Assembly (NCBI GenBank): GCA_026018925.1
Contig: JAKSZU010000016.1
Location: 59,277,575 to 59,341,574 of the forward strand
DNA length: 64,000 bases
Source: Tupaia tana
Taxonomy: Eukaryota; Chordata; Mammalia; Scandentia; Tupaiidae
Reading direction: 5' to 3'
The position numbers and the translations under genes are program-made. A model generated the notes under the pieces. That model was not told the origin of the DNA, made no database searches, and worked only from the letters and a program-made list of their open reading frames with translations. This document shows positions 23,115 through 32,698 of this stretch, piece by piece (position 1 is the stretch's first letter; every line of letters begins with the position of its first letter).

Positions 23115-23131
23115 AAGAAATATGAGAAACC

Positions 23132-24200
23132 AAGAAAATATCTCTCCCCTAAGTGAAAATAAAAATCCTTCATCATTCACGGACAATACAGTGAACTCAT
23201 GGAAATGTCTGATAGAGAATTCAGAATATTCATAGTGACAAAGCTAAATGAGATGCAAGAGATGAGAGAAATGAACTGCAGAAGACGCAAGAGGAAAGAG
23301 ACAAGTTCCAGGAGGTGAGGAAGTTCTTGCACGATCTGAAAGAAGAAATACACACCATAAAAAAGAATCAATGGAGCTGTTAAAGATGAAGGCTGCAATA
23401 CAGGAATTCAAAACCTCCCTCGAAAGTATTAAAAGCAGATTAGTCCATGCAGAAGATCGAATTTTGGATGTTGAAGGCAAAACCTCTGACCTAGAAAAAT
23501 CAACCAAGAAAACTGAGAAAATAACCCAAAAATGAGAATACTATATGAGAAATACTAGATACCATTAAGCGCCCAAATATCTGGATAATCAGTATCCCAA
23601 AAAGTGAAGAAACTAATAAGGGCTTTGATAATCTGTTCCACGAAATCCTCAAAGAAAACTTTCCAAATCTAGTGAGGCATTCAAATATCCAGACCCAAGA
23701 AATACAAAGGACCCCTAGTAGAATCAACCCAAAAAGATCTTCTCCAAGGCCATCATAGCCAGATTGGCAAAATCCACAGACAAGACACTAAAATTGGCAA
23801 GAGAGAAACGTCAGGTTACTTACAAAGGTTATCCCATCAGGCTAATATCAGACCTCTCATCAGAAGCAATGTGAGCAAGGAAAGAATGGGAAAATAAATT
23901 GAAAGTGTTAAGTGAAAAACAGTTTTAATGAAGAATACTATACCCAGTAAGATAATCCTTCATATGGGAAGAAAAGATAAAAACATTATCAAATAAACAA
24001 AACCCGAAAGAATTTACCAACACCAGACCAGCTCTTCAGGAAGTTCTGAAAGGAGTTTTACCAGGAAAACTAAAGACACACATACAGAAATAAGAGAACA
24101 AAAAGCAATCAAGAAAATGACCAACCTAACGCCAGGGACAAAAATATCAATAATAACGTTCAATGTTAATTTCTAAGATTTAAACAGAAAGGTCAAACCA
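23132..24200 (+). mobile_element. L1/HAL1-type ORF1 remnant
   Basis: Broken frames give RNA-binding ORF1p-like peptides in order: DTIKRPNIWIISIPKSEE, GFDNLFHEILKENFPNL, IQTQEIQRTPSRINPKR, and a TNTRPALQEVLKGVL-like end. Several stops and frameshifts make it inactive. HAL1 is an L1 relative with ORF1 only; L1 and HAL1 cannot be told apart here without alignment. Confidence 0.75.
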
Positions 24201-24388
24201 CAGTAATACTGCAAATTCAACAGAAGAAAGATTAATTATATAAGACTAAACTGGTGAAATATAATTTTATGACTTTTGAGTAAAACATTATTGTCTTTGT
24301 CTTTACTATGTTGTTTTCTCAATTTAAGGATTTTGCTTTCTTTTGAGCCGGTGATAGGTTCAGCAATTTGTTAAAATTTTTTTTCTTG

Positions 24389-24648
24389 GGAACTAGCAGT
24401 TAGCGTAATGGCTATGTCGCTGGACTCCCACGTAGTCGACCACGGTTCACGTCCCAGACCTGGTGGCTTAAAACTCACGCCGGGCGTGTGTGCGTGCGTG
24501 CCCAAGATCCCGAGAGGAGAATGGAGGAGAAGGGATTGCGGCGTGACCATCCCCCCTGGGGGGGTGATTTCTCGCTTTCTGTCTCTCTGTCTCTCTCCGT
24601 CTGGCAAGCGCACGCGCCCTATAGCAAAAATCTCTCCAAAAAAAAAAG
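24389..24648 (+). mobile_element. tRNA-derived SINE, class L (young)
   Basis: Near-consensus, CpG-rich copy. TSD AATTTTTTTTCTT at about 24375 and 24649. Confidence 0.92.
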
Positions 24649-24779
24649 AATTTTTTTTTCTTCTTGTTTGTTTCTTAAAATAGAAACAAACTTTTCCCCC
24701 TTCCTGATCCCTCTGGAATTGGAAAATATTTGGGAGTATTCTTATTTTGTGGCAGAATGGTTATTTGCATAGGTTCAAT

Positions 24780-25435
24780 AATACCTATTGCCTTGAATCA
24801 GAAATTGGAAATAGGCATTACTGGACACGGCTCTGACTGGAATGTCATATCTGAAGATCAAACCAGAAAACTATGGAACTAAGGTAGAGCTCAAGTAAAC
24901 CAAAAGAAGCTCTTGGAAAGATGGCTTGGCACCATAAACAGTTCTGCCTGGCAGAGAGGATTAGAGAAGCTAGATGAAATAATTTGTAACATAAAATTAC
25001 CTGGACTCTTCCAGCCCAGCATTGTAATCATAGAGATTGCAAAAGGGCAGCCAGAACCAGAGGATTATCTTGAGGAAGACATTGAAGGAAGAAAAAGAGA
25101 CTGATCTTTGCTAGCAGATGTTGTATCGCAGAATACTTGGTAGGCAGGGCTGAATTGAGAAGGTTTATGTGTGAATTGTGTTCTGGGTATTTGCTTTTCA
25201 ACAGTTTGAGTAGTTGACATGTAAATATCTTCTCAAAAATATTTAAAACCATACTGTCTCTGTTGTTATAGAGTCACAAAGTAATGACAAATATTTCGAA
25301 CATTATCTTTAAAATTCAGTTTTTTGAAATTTTGAAAGTTGTTTATTACAGTCAAGAACTATGGAATACGGGCAAAAATTTTTTGATATGCAAAGCAAAT
25401 GTTTGTGGGGAAATGTAAAAATAAATAAATGATAG
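24780..25435 (+). pseudogene. Unrecognised retrocopy-like segment (relative of 47675-48632)
   Basis: From 25052 this segment matches 47675-48632 closely: both have a short frame ending PEDYLEEDIEGRKRD-stop (or EKDFEGRKRD), the same presumed 3' UTR, and an AATAAATAAA end. This copy extends further 5' with several broken frames, for example 24913-25104 (63 codons) and MAWHHKQFCLAERIREAR in another frame. I do not recognise the parent. It reads like the last coding exon plus 3' UTR of a cellular mRNA, decayed here. No clear TSD was found. Confidence 0.5.
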
Positions 25436-25447
25436 AAAAAATATTAA

Positions 25448-25515
25448 ATAAAGTGCCTAGAATGGTACCTGTCACATAACAGAAGCTCAACAACTAATTA
25501 TTGAATAAATAAACT
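25448..25515 (+). mobile_element. MIR/L2 3' end fragment
   Basis: GTGCCTAGAATGGTACCTGTCACATAAC followed by AGAAGCTCAACAACTAATTATTGAATAAATAAA is the ancient repeat end that usually reads GTGCCTGGCACATAGTAGG. Confidence 0.65.
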
Positions 25516-25679
25516 GGGAAATCTGTTTCTTATTCTTCAGATAAAATCAGCATTTCTAGGTTTAGATTAGTAATCAGCAACAAAGTCAAGGGAAAAAATA
25601 AAATCTCTCTCTTCCCTTGTTTATCCTTTCACTCCCTTAATGTCCTGGTCATGTCTTAGTTCTATTCTTCAGTTTAGGG

Positions 25680-26021
25680 ATGAAAGTGGCTTTGTTGTGG
25701 TTTTTGTCTCTGGTTGTTTTATTTTCTCTGTGTAGCAACATCTTGGTGTTTAGCCAGCCCTGCATTCTTTGCAAGGAACAATCAGATTTCTTTTTTTATG
25801 GCCTGCACATGGTTGCAAAAACACTGGCATTTCATTTCTCAAAAGCTCCCTCACTAATTCATTCTGTTTTGTTCCTCCTGCATGAAGTAATAGAACCAAT
25901 TTGGTTAAATGTTGCTAATAATTGCCCTAATACCATTCCGAATTTCAAGAATAACATCTGTGACCAACTATTTAAATACTGGCTAAAATCCAGTAGAGTA
26001 ATCAACAGAATCATTGACTAA
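25680..26021 (+). CDS. Candidate secreted small protein (unconfirmed)
   Basis: A 113-codon frame encoding a hydrophobic N-terminus (about residues 1-25, MKVALLWFLSLVVLFSLCSN), a plausible signal peptide, then a mature part with cysteines at about 28, 31, 80 and 92 and a helix-rich look. The CxxC near the new N-terminus and the C-x11-C pair faintly recall saposin-like proteins, but the last cysteine pair is missing and spacing is off, so I assign no family. Eight bases before the ATG is a pyrimidine-rich TTCTATTCTTCAG that could be a splice acceptor, and AATAAA occurs at 26260-26265 after the stop. No repeat covers it. An open frame of this length can occur by chance in AT-rich DNA, so this is a candidate only. 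Confidence 0.22.
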   Translation: MKVALLWFLSLVVLFSLCSNILVFSQPCILCKEQSDFFFYGLHMVAKTLAFHFSKAPSLIHSVLFLLHEVIEPIWLNVANNCPNTIPNFKNNICDQLFKYWLKSSRVINRIID

Positions 26022-26480
26022 AGGATATAGAATCACAGTAAATGGGTATAAATACCAGAGATAGTATGTGTGGAAGAGTAGGGTCTGAGGAAGGACACTG
26101 AGAAAAAAAATACAGAGGCAAAGCATTAATGAGACAAAGAAATGTGGTATTATCTGTTGAAGATATTTTATAGTTTTATCAACTGGACTAGGGAGAAATG
26201 TTCACATGTTGAAATATTCACTTTGTAAGCTAAATAATGTGATTGAATGTATAAAAGAAAATAAAATTTTAAAAGTAAATTTAAAAAGTTTATGTTTTTA
26301 TCTCAAAGATGAGTTATTTAATGTGTTTATACCTTAACTAAGAATTTTGGCTGTTATATATAATGAAACTGTAGCTGAATTTCTTTCCATAACAATTGAA
26401 TTATGTATCACATATTCCTTATTTGAACAACACTGACAGAATAATCAAGATTTTGTTCAAGCTCTTAGATCACTTTTAAT
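26022..26480. other. Unassigned intron sequence
   Basis: AT-rich; contains the AATAAA at 26260 noted for the 25680 frame. No repeat recognised. Confidence 0.4.
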
Positions 26481-26493
26481 TATATGGAGTACT

Positions 26494-26746
26494 TGGGACC
26501 AGCAGTTAGCGTAATGGCTATGTCGCTGGACTCCCATGTAGTCCACCGCAGTTCAAGTCCCAGACCCGTTGGCTTAAACTCACGCCAGGCACGTGTGTGC
26601 ATGCCCAAGATCCTGAGAGGAGAATGGAGAAGGGATTGTGGCGTGGCCATCCCCCCTGGGGGGTAATTTCTCGCTTTCTGTCTGTCTCTTTCTGTTTTTC
26701 TGGCGTGTGCACGTGCCCTATAGCAAAAACCTCTCAAAAAAAATAA
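26494..26746 (+). mobile_element. tRNA-derived SINE, class L
   Basis: TSD ATATGGAGTACT at 26482-26493 and about 26747-26758, perfect. Confidence 0.92.
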
Positions 26747-26899
26747 ATATGGAGTACTCCTGAACTTCAATAGCAATATTTGTTAAGATGTATAACTCAA
26801 TTTTTTATGTATAAACCCATGTAACCACCACCCAGATGAAAACAGAGAACATTCCCAGTCAGCCTACACCCTTTGTATCACAGTCCAGTCAATACCAAC

Positions 26900-27090
26900 C
26901 CTTTGGGACATGGGTGGGTTTTAGACCCATGGTCTTGCTGTGTTGCAGTCCTTCAGCCTCAGTCTCTTTGAGCAGCTGGAACTACAGACATGTGCCACCA
27001 TGCCTAGCTTTCTAGAGTGGGCCAGGAATTGAACCTGGGCCTCCCATGTGAATTCAGCCTGGGAGAGGACCGCTATCCTAACTATTATCA
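26900..27090 (-). mobile_element. Composite 7SL/tRNA-like SINE
   Basis: On the plus strand CAGCCTCAGTCTCTTTGAGC, AGCTGGAACTACAGACATG and GCCACCATGCCTAGC are antisense 7SL/Alu-type text; next to it GGAATTGAACCTGGG is an antisense B box. The copy at 32699 has the same order. Confidence 0.6.
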
Positions 27091-27109
27091 CAAAAGATCA
27101 GCTCTACCT

Positions 27110-27930
27110 ATTTTTGAACTCCATATATACATAAACCTACATTACATACTTGTTTGCATCTGGTTTTTTATGCAGAGCATAATATTACTGAGATCCAACC
27201 ATGTTCCATGTATAAGCAGTTTGTTCCTTTTTGTTGCTGAGTAGTATCTCATTGCATGAATATACCACATTTTATTCATACATTTCCCCTGTTGACAGGC
27301 TTTTAGATCTGTTTTCACCTTTTGGTATTACTTGAAGAGTGCTGCTATGAAGATTCTTATGTAAGTCTTCCTGTGTAATTTTTTACCTGTATCACTTATT
27401 TATGTTGGGAAGATATGCAGCAGTGGCTTTATTGAGTAATAAGATAGGCATGTTTTACTAAGTAGTTATATAGTTTTCTCCAACTGGTTATATTAGTTTA
27501 CCCTCCCACAAACATTAAGAGTTCCAGTTGTTTAATATCCTCACCAACACCCTATATTGTTCATTCATTTAATATGAACCATTCTGGGGCCAGCCAGTGG
27601 CATGATGGTTAAGGCAGCTGGATCCCACAAGGTCAACTGAGCAGTTCAAGTCCTGGACCCAGCAGCTTGAAAAACTCACCAGGCACATTTTGTGTCCAAA
27701 ATCCTAAGAAAAGAATGGAGGAGAAAGGATTGTAGCATGGCCCTCCTCCCTGAAAGGTGCTTTCTCACTTTACCCCTCTCTCTCTCTCTCTCTCACTCTT
27801 TCTGTCTGTCTTGGTCAAGTACATGTACCCTATAGCAAATCTGAAAAAGGTTTAATATTATTAGCTAAAAGGAAATGAAAATGAAAACCACAATGAGATA
27901 CTCCTATATATCCAGCAGAATGATTACGTT
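27110..27930 (-). mobile_element. L1 3' region with probable 5' inversion, split by a SINE
   Basis: 27125-27565 is antisense L1 ORF2-end text (GTAGTATCTCATTGCATG, GAAGAGTGCTGCTATGAAG, GAGTTCCAGTTGTTTAATATCC, CTCACCAACACC). After the SINE, 27850-27930 reads L1 in the sense direction (GAAAATGAAAACCACAATGAG, ATACTCCTATATATCCAGC). That is the layout made by twin priming. Confidence 0.55.
27584..27848 (+). mobile_element. tRNA-derived SINE, class L (old subtype)
   Basis: GGGGCCAGCCAGTGGCATGATGG start, ending GTACCCTATAGCAAATCTG. Nested in L1. Confidence 0.78.
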
Positions 27931-28078
27931 TTTTCTAATTTGCTATACTATACTATTCCTGTACTCAGGCAGATGATTACTAGATGGCTCCTCTTTTCTG
28001 GGGACTAGCTTAGGCTAAATGCTACATCAACCTATGTGGTAAACTTTGCCCATGTTCTTTATTCTTTCATATCAATTT

Positions 28079-28337
28079 TTTTTTTGGGGGGGAGAGGTTT
28101 TCACTATAGGGCGCGTGCGCTCGCCAGACAGACAGAGAGACAGAAAGCGAGAAATCACTCCCCAGGGGGGATGGCCACACCGCAATCCCCTCTCCTCCAT
28201 TCTCCCCTCGGGATCTTGGGCACGCACGCACACGCGCCCGGCGTGAGTTTCAAGCCACTGGGTCTGGGACGCAAACCACGGTCGACTATGTGGGAGTCCA
28301 GTGAGTGACACAGCCATTACGCTAACTGCTGGCTCCC
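28079..28337 (-). mobile_element. tRNA-derived SINE, class L (young)
   Basis: CpG-rich. TSD CATATCAATTT at 28068-28078 and 28338-28348. The head has a few extra bases (GTGAGTGACA on plus). Confidence 0.92.
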
Positions 28338-28576
28338 CATATCAATTTATTTTACCACCTAAAGTTCCTCCATTTCAGCCAGGACTCCATTTAGCCTCTG
28401 TTGTAGGTAGGTCTGTTAGCAACACATTTCCAGTGTTGGCTTACAGGGAATGTCTTATTTCTTGTTTAATTCTGTAGGAGAGTTTTGCAAGATATGGGAA
28501 GTTTTAGTTTTTTCCTTTCAGCAATGCAGCAATACGAATATATACTGCCTTCTGGACTCCACAGTTTCTTTACTTT

Positions 28577-28806
28577 TTTTAAAAGTTTATTTATTTTTTT
28601 CTGAGAGACAGACAGACAGATGGGCAAGCAGGCATTCCCCAAAGGGTCTTCACACCATGATCCAATCCCAGCCTCAGTTAGCCAGGTCCCAGGCACACAT
28701 GCACAACCAGCATGCACAGGAAGACCTCAGGACATGAACCTGGGGGTTCAGACCTCAGCACTGCAGAGCACTGCAGAGTACTGTTCACCATGAGTGGCCG
28801 TGGACC
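28577..28806 (-). mobile_element. SINE class D
   Basis: Plus strand reads GGCATTCCCCAAAGGGTC, AATCCCAGCCTCAGTTAGCC and GAAGACCTCAGGACATGAACC, the reverse of the class D body. Confidence 0.68.
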
Positions 28807-28950
28807 CCATGGTTTCTGATGAGAAATCTGCTGTTAATATGAACTCTTTGAATGTGGTAAGTTGCTGTTCTCTTGCTACTTTAAAGATTCTATGTCTTTG
28901 GCTTTCAACAGTTTGATTATGATATGTCTAAGTGTAGATCTCTTTGGTTT

Positions 28951-29137
28951 GTTTGTTTTGTTTGTTTGTTTTTAAGAATTATTTTATTTAGCTTTATTTA
29001 TTTATTTTAATTTGACCAGAGAGGGACAGAGAGAGAGAGAGAGAAAGTGAGAAAGCAAGCCACCAGGTCTGGGACGCGAACCACAGTCAGCCATGTGAGA
29101 GTCCAGCGCCCTTAACACCACACCACCTGCCGGCCCC
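28951..29137 (-). mobile_element. tRNA-derived SINE, class S
   Basis: Perfect 14-bp TSD GATCTCTTTGGTTT at 28937-28950 and 29138-29151. Confidence 0.92.
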
Positions 29138-29626
29138 GATCTCTTTGGTTTTATCCTACTTAGAGTTTATGTAGGATAAACTGGATATGTAGGTACGTGT
29201 TTTTCCATCAGACTTGGAAGTTTAGACATTATTTCTTCAAATATTCTCCTGCTCCTTTTTAGCTCCTCTTTTTCAGATCATGTGCATGCTGATGCATGTG
29301 ATGGTGTCCTACAGGTCTTTTAGGCTTTGTTCATTTTTCCTAGTTATTTTTAGATTGGATAAAGTCAATTGACTTATCATATTTGCTGTTTTTTCTTCCT
29401 GCTCAAATCTCCTGTTGGGCCCAATAAGTAAATTTTTCATTTGTAACTGTACTTTTTGATTCCAACATTTGTATCTGGTTCAATGTTATCATTTCTGTCT
29501 CTTTACTAATTAATATTCTCTATTTGGTGAGATATTGTTCTCACACCTTCTGTTAGTTATTTAGATGTGGTTTCCTTTCATTCTTTGAAAAACTATTTAC
29601 AATAGGTGATTTAAGTCTCTGTCTAG

Positions 29627-29891
29627 GGGCCAGTAGTTGGTGTAATGGCTATGTCGCTGGACTCCAATGTAGTCAACCACGGTTCAAGTCCCGGACCTGG
29701 TGGCTTAAACTCATGTGGGGCACATGTGCATGCGTGCCCAAGATCCCAAGAGGAGAATGGAGGAGAAGGGATTGGGGCATGGCCATGCCCCCTGGTGGGT
29801 GATTTCTCACTTTCTGTCTTTCTTTCTCTGTCTTTCTGGGGAGCACATGTACCCTATAGCAAAAAACTCTCCAAAAAAATAAAATAAAATA
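29627..29891 (+). mobile_element. tRNA-derived SINE, class L
   Basis: TSD AAGTCT(C/T)TGTCTAG at 29613-29626 and 29892-29905. Confidence 0.92.
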
Positions 29892-29941
29892 AAGTCTTTG
29901 TCTAGAAAGTTAATGTCTGGGTTTTCCCAGGCACAATTTCT

Positions 29942-30205
29942 TTTCTTTTCAGGTTTTTGCCATAGGGTATATGTGCTTGCTGGGGGTGGGGGTAAGGGTG
30001 AGAGTAGGGAGGTGGGGGGGAACCACTCTCCCCAGGAGGGATGGTCATGCCACAATCCCTTCTCCTCTGTTCTCCTCTTGGGATTTTGAGCACGCAAGCA
30101 CACATGCCTGGCATGATTTTCAAGTTGCTGGGTCTGGAACTTGAACTGTGGAAGACTACGTGGGAGTCCAGCACCTTAACTACTATGCCACCTGCTGGCC
30201 CCTCT
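29942..30205 (-). mobile_element. tRNA-derived SINE, class L
   Basis: Perfect 14-bp TSD CAGGCACAATTTCT at 29928-29941 and 30206-30219. The region next to the tail became a G-rich tract (GGGGGTGGGGGTAAGGG). Confidence 0.92.
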
Positions 30206-30559
30206 CAGGCACAATTTCTATTGATGGCTTTTCATTCCCTGACATTATTTTCTGTTGAAAACGGGACATTTTAAATATTATTATATGGTAACTCTGGGAA
30301 TCAGATTCTCTCAAAGAAGAGAGAATGTTCTGCTTATTGTAGCAGTTGTTTATTTGTTTAGAGAGTCTTCAAAACTAGCTGTAGGTACTGCTGCAATTTG
30401 TAGAGTGCCTGGGCTCGGGGTTGGGGCTCCAGGGTTGGGGCTCCGGGGTGGAGGCTGCCTTGCATTACTTTCTGGTAAAAAGGTGTGAGTTGGTGGCTGC
30501 GGCCTCTGGGCTGGAATGAACCGTGCTCGAGGTAGAAGCAGGGAAGCCGAGCCGGAGCC

Positions 30560-31129
30560 ATGGCCAATACAGTGGTAGCAGTTGGACTGACCATTGCTGC
30601 TGCTGGATTTGCAGGTCGTTATGTTTTGCAAGCCATGAAGCATATGGAACCTCAAGTAAAACAAGTTTTTCGAAGTCTACCAAATCTGCCTTCAGTGGTG
30701 GCTATTACAGAGGTGGATTTGAAACCAAAATGACAAAACGGGAAGCAGCATTAATATTAGGTGTAAGCCCTACTGCTAATAAAGGAAAAATAAGAGACGC
30801 TTATCGACGAATTATGCTTTTAAATCATCCAGACAAAGCAGATGGCGTAATGGTTGCATCACTGGACTCCCGTGTGGTCTGCCACGGTTCAAGTCCTAGA
30901 CCCAGCCACTTCAAACTAATGTCGAGTGCATGTGCATGTGCATGTGTGCATGCCCAAAATCCAGAGAGGAAAGTGGAAAAGAAGGGACTATGGTGTGGCC
31001 ATCCCCCCGGGGGGGGGGGGGGGGGTGATTGCTTATTTTCTGTCTGTCTGTTTCTCTGGAGGATCTCCTTATACAGCAGTCAAAATCAATGAAGCTAAAA
31101 ATTTACTAGAAGGTCAAGCAAAGAAATGA
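30560..31129 (+). pseudogene. DNAJC19: DNAJC19 processed pseudogene (frameshift, SINE-split)
   Basis: DNAJC19 (TIM14) is the inner-mitochondrial-membrane J-protein of the presequence import motor. The copy is intronless. The first frame (30560-30682) encodes [20 protein letters not shown] and on through the membrane anchor to about residue 41. A one-base loss near 30683 moves the J-domain into the next frame, where [19 protein letters not shown] and the HPD tripeptide (NHPDK, near 30820) are still readable. A class L SINE (30838-31057) is inserted right after HPDK, and the last 23 codons ([19 protein letters not shown]..., stop at 31127-31129) follow in a third frame. It cannot make a full protein. 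Identity is certain; function lost. Confidence 0.95.
30838..31057 (+). mobile_element. tRNA-derived SINE, class L, without A-tail or TSD
   Basis: The head starts at GCAGATGGCGTAATGG (the usual GGACCA is missing) and the copy stops inside the CT-rich part (TGTCTGTCTGTTTCTCT), before the CCTATAGCAAAAACC tail. The host sequence resumes without loss or duplication. A 17-base G-run (31007-31025) sits at the hairpin. Confidence 0.88.
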
Positions 31130-31662
31130 ATTAAATGTATGATTTTAAGTTCATATTAGTTTATGTATATGAGTATCAACTTTTTATAATAAAATGCCTC
31201 AAAGCTGCAGTTTTTAAAAATGACTTAGCACAAGCTAAGTCAGTCTTGGTATAAGTTTGATTAAATTTGAGGATTTTAAATTAACTAAGATTAGTTTAGA
31301 ATATTTAGCAATTCTTAGTAACTATAGACAAATGCTCATTATTTGAATAGACGTATTGCTCATTAAGTGAATCATTTGGTACCTGTGCATACTTTCTAAA
31401 GGCAGAGTGAAGACAATCCTTGCTCTCAAGGAGCCTGTAGGCTAGTGGGAGACTGACAAACTAGTAATTAAAACATGTAATAAACATTACGATGGCATTA
31501 GCCTAAGGACTTACTGGAAGGAAAAGTAGTTCAAGGTATAGACAACCGGAGCAGCTACTGGGAACGTTGTATTTAATAGTGAATTTAGCCATGACTGTGA
31601 CTTAAAAAATTCTTATCTCATACATTAAAGACTAATTTGTATGATGAAGGGAAAAAAAAAAA

Positions 31663-32000
31663 GAGCTATATAAAGTCTGTATTCTTTGTTGTATATGGCC
31701 TCCGAAGTCTGTTCTGTCAGCTTGATAACTGGACAGATCTCCTTAAATGCCCAGAAGCAAAAAAAGTTTCCAGTCTTTGCAGAAGGACTCTGGGTGGGTT
31801 TAGGGTACACCTTCAATATTCAGCCAGTTAGTTTATAACCCTGCCTTAGCCTTCACATTCTGCTCCTACACAGCCTCAGGATCTACCAGATGTCTTATCT
31901 GGGCATGCACACAGTCCTGTCTAAGCTCGTGGCCTTCTACACTCCCAGTCATTGTCGAAGCTTTTCAAAGCCCTTATAGATATCCCATTGCCATCTTTTG
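31663..32000 (-). mobile_element. Old L1 block, antisense, second part
   Basis: AAGTCTGTATTCTTTGTTG and TATGGCCTCCGAAGTCTG continue the L1 text that stops at 30370. Confidence 0.6.
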
Positions 32001-32102
32001 TTCTTAGGATTTTTAGTCTACTGTTTGCCTCAGTTGTTATCTATTGACTGAAGCAGCAATGACCAAAGCATCTGTCTGTGAATTTTCTTGTGTGTGTGTG
32101 TG

Positions 32103-32226
32103 TTAATTGCCAGAGGATATGTGCCCAGGCCAGAGACAGAGAGGGAAAAAGCACTCTCCCTCCCACAATGAGGTATGGCCATGCTCATTCCCTCCCTTCT
32201 AATTCTCCATCCTCTCGGGATTTCGG

Positions 32227-32257
<31 letters not shown>

Positions 32258-32345
32258 TATTTCTTAAGCTGTCACAGCCAGGACTAAACCATGGTTGGGC
32301 AAGTGGGACCTGGCTCCCTTAACCAGTAGACTACAAGACTGGCCC
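32103..32345 (-). mobile_element. tRNA-derived SINE, class L (old), with CA expansion
   Basis: AATTGCCAGAGGATATGTGCC tail side and AGACTGGCCCTG head side. The CA tract 32228-32254 sits at the CGCACACGCGC site of the body. Confidence 0.75.
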
Positions 32346-32698
32346 TGTAAATGTTTTTGATAATTGCCATTTTCCATGCTCTCAGCAGCTTTAGTAATGG
32401 GCCAGTTCTGAGTGAGAAGAAATAAAGACAAGGCTTTTGAACCAATCTTCTAGGGAGTCACCAAACAGGGCAAAACAAATCATTATAATTTTTTGAGAAT
32501 GAGGTCTGTTCTGCCTCCTCTAGTACTGGGAACCAAGTTGTTTCAGCTCCAGCTGATATATGAAATAGGGAATCAGACTGGGGTAAGTTAAAATGCCACA
32601 AATCAAATCTCATTGTTCTTACTAAGATTCTTCCATTTTTCATGAATAAGGGTTCCCCAAGTTGTTTCAAACTTGTGATTAATTTCTTGTCTCTCTCT
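32346..32698. other. Unassigned intron sequence
   Basis: No repeat or gene recognised; ends with a CT-rich stretch. Confidence 0.45.

Larger units (their letters stand above)
28360..30370 (-). mobile_element. Old L1 block, antisense, first part
   Basis: Antisense L1 text in order: GATTATGATATGTCTAAGTG, GTTTATGTAGGATAAACTGG, TTCTTCAAATATTCTCCTGC, GGTGTCCTACAGGTCTTTTAGG, then after SINEs GATGGCTTTTCATTCCCTG and GTTGAAAACGGGACATTTTAAA. It is interrupted by four SINEs and, at about 30371-31670, by the DNAJC19 retrocopy; the same L1 text resumes at 31660. Confidence 0.7.
30384..31662 (+). mobile_element. DNAJC19: DNAJC19 retrocopy insertion unit
   Basis: Retroposed mRNA unit: GC-rich 5' UTR from about 30384, coding part 30560-31129, then a long 3' UTR with an internal AATAAA near 31186 and a final ATTAAA at 31624-31629 before an A-run at 31652-31662. 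It sits inside an old L1: the L1 text AAAACTAGCTGTA (30371-30383) continues as AGAGCTATATAAAGTCTG (31662 on). AAAACTAGCTGTA and AAAAAGAGCTATA (31658-31670) match at 10 of 13 and are read as a worn TSD. Confidence 0.82.

Noticed and set aside
23177..23727. Minus-strand frames opposite the L1/HAL1 ORF1 remnant
   Set aside because: Antisense of an A-rich coiled-coil coding region; Leu/Ser/Phe-rich shadows.
30350..30683. Minus-strand frames of 72-104 codons at the DNAJC19 copy
   Set aside because: They arise from the GC-rich 5' UTR and coding part read backwards; no known similarity.
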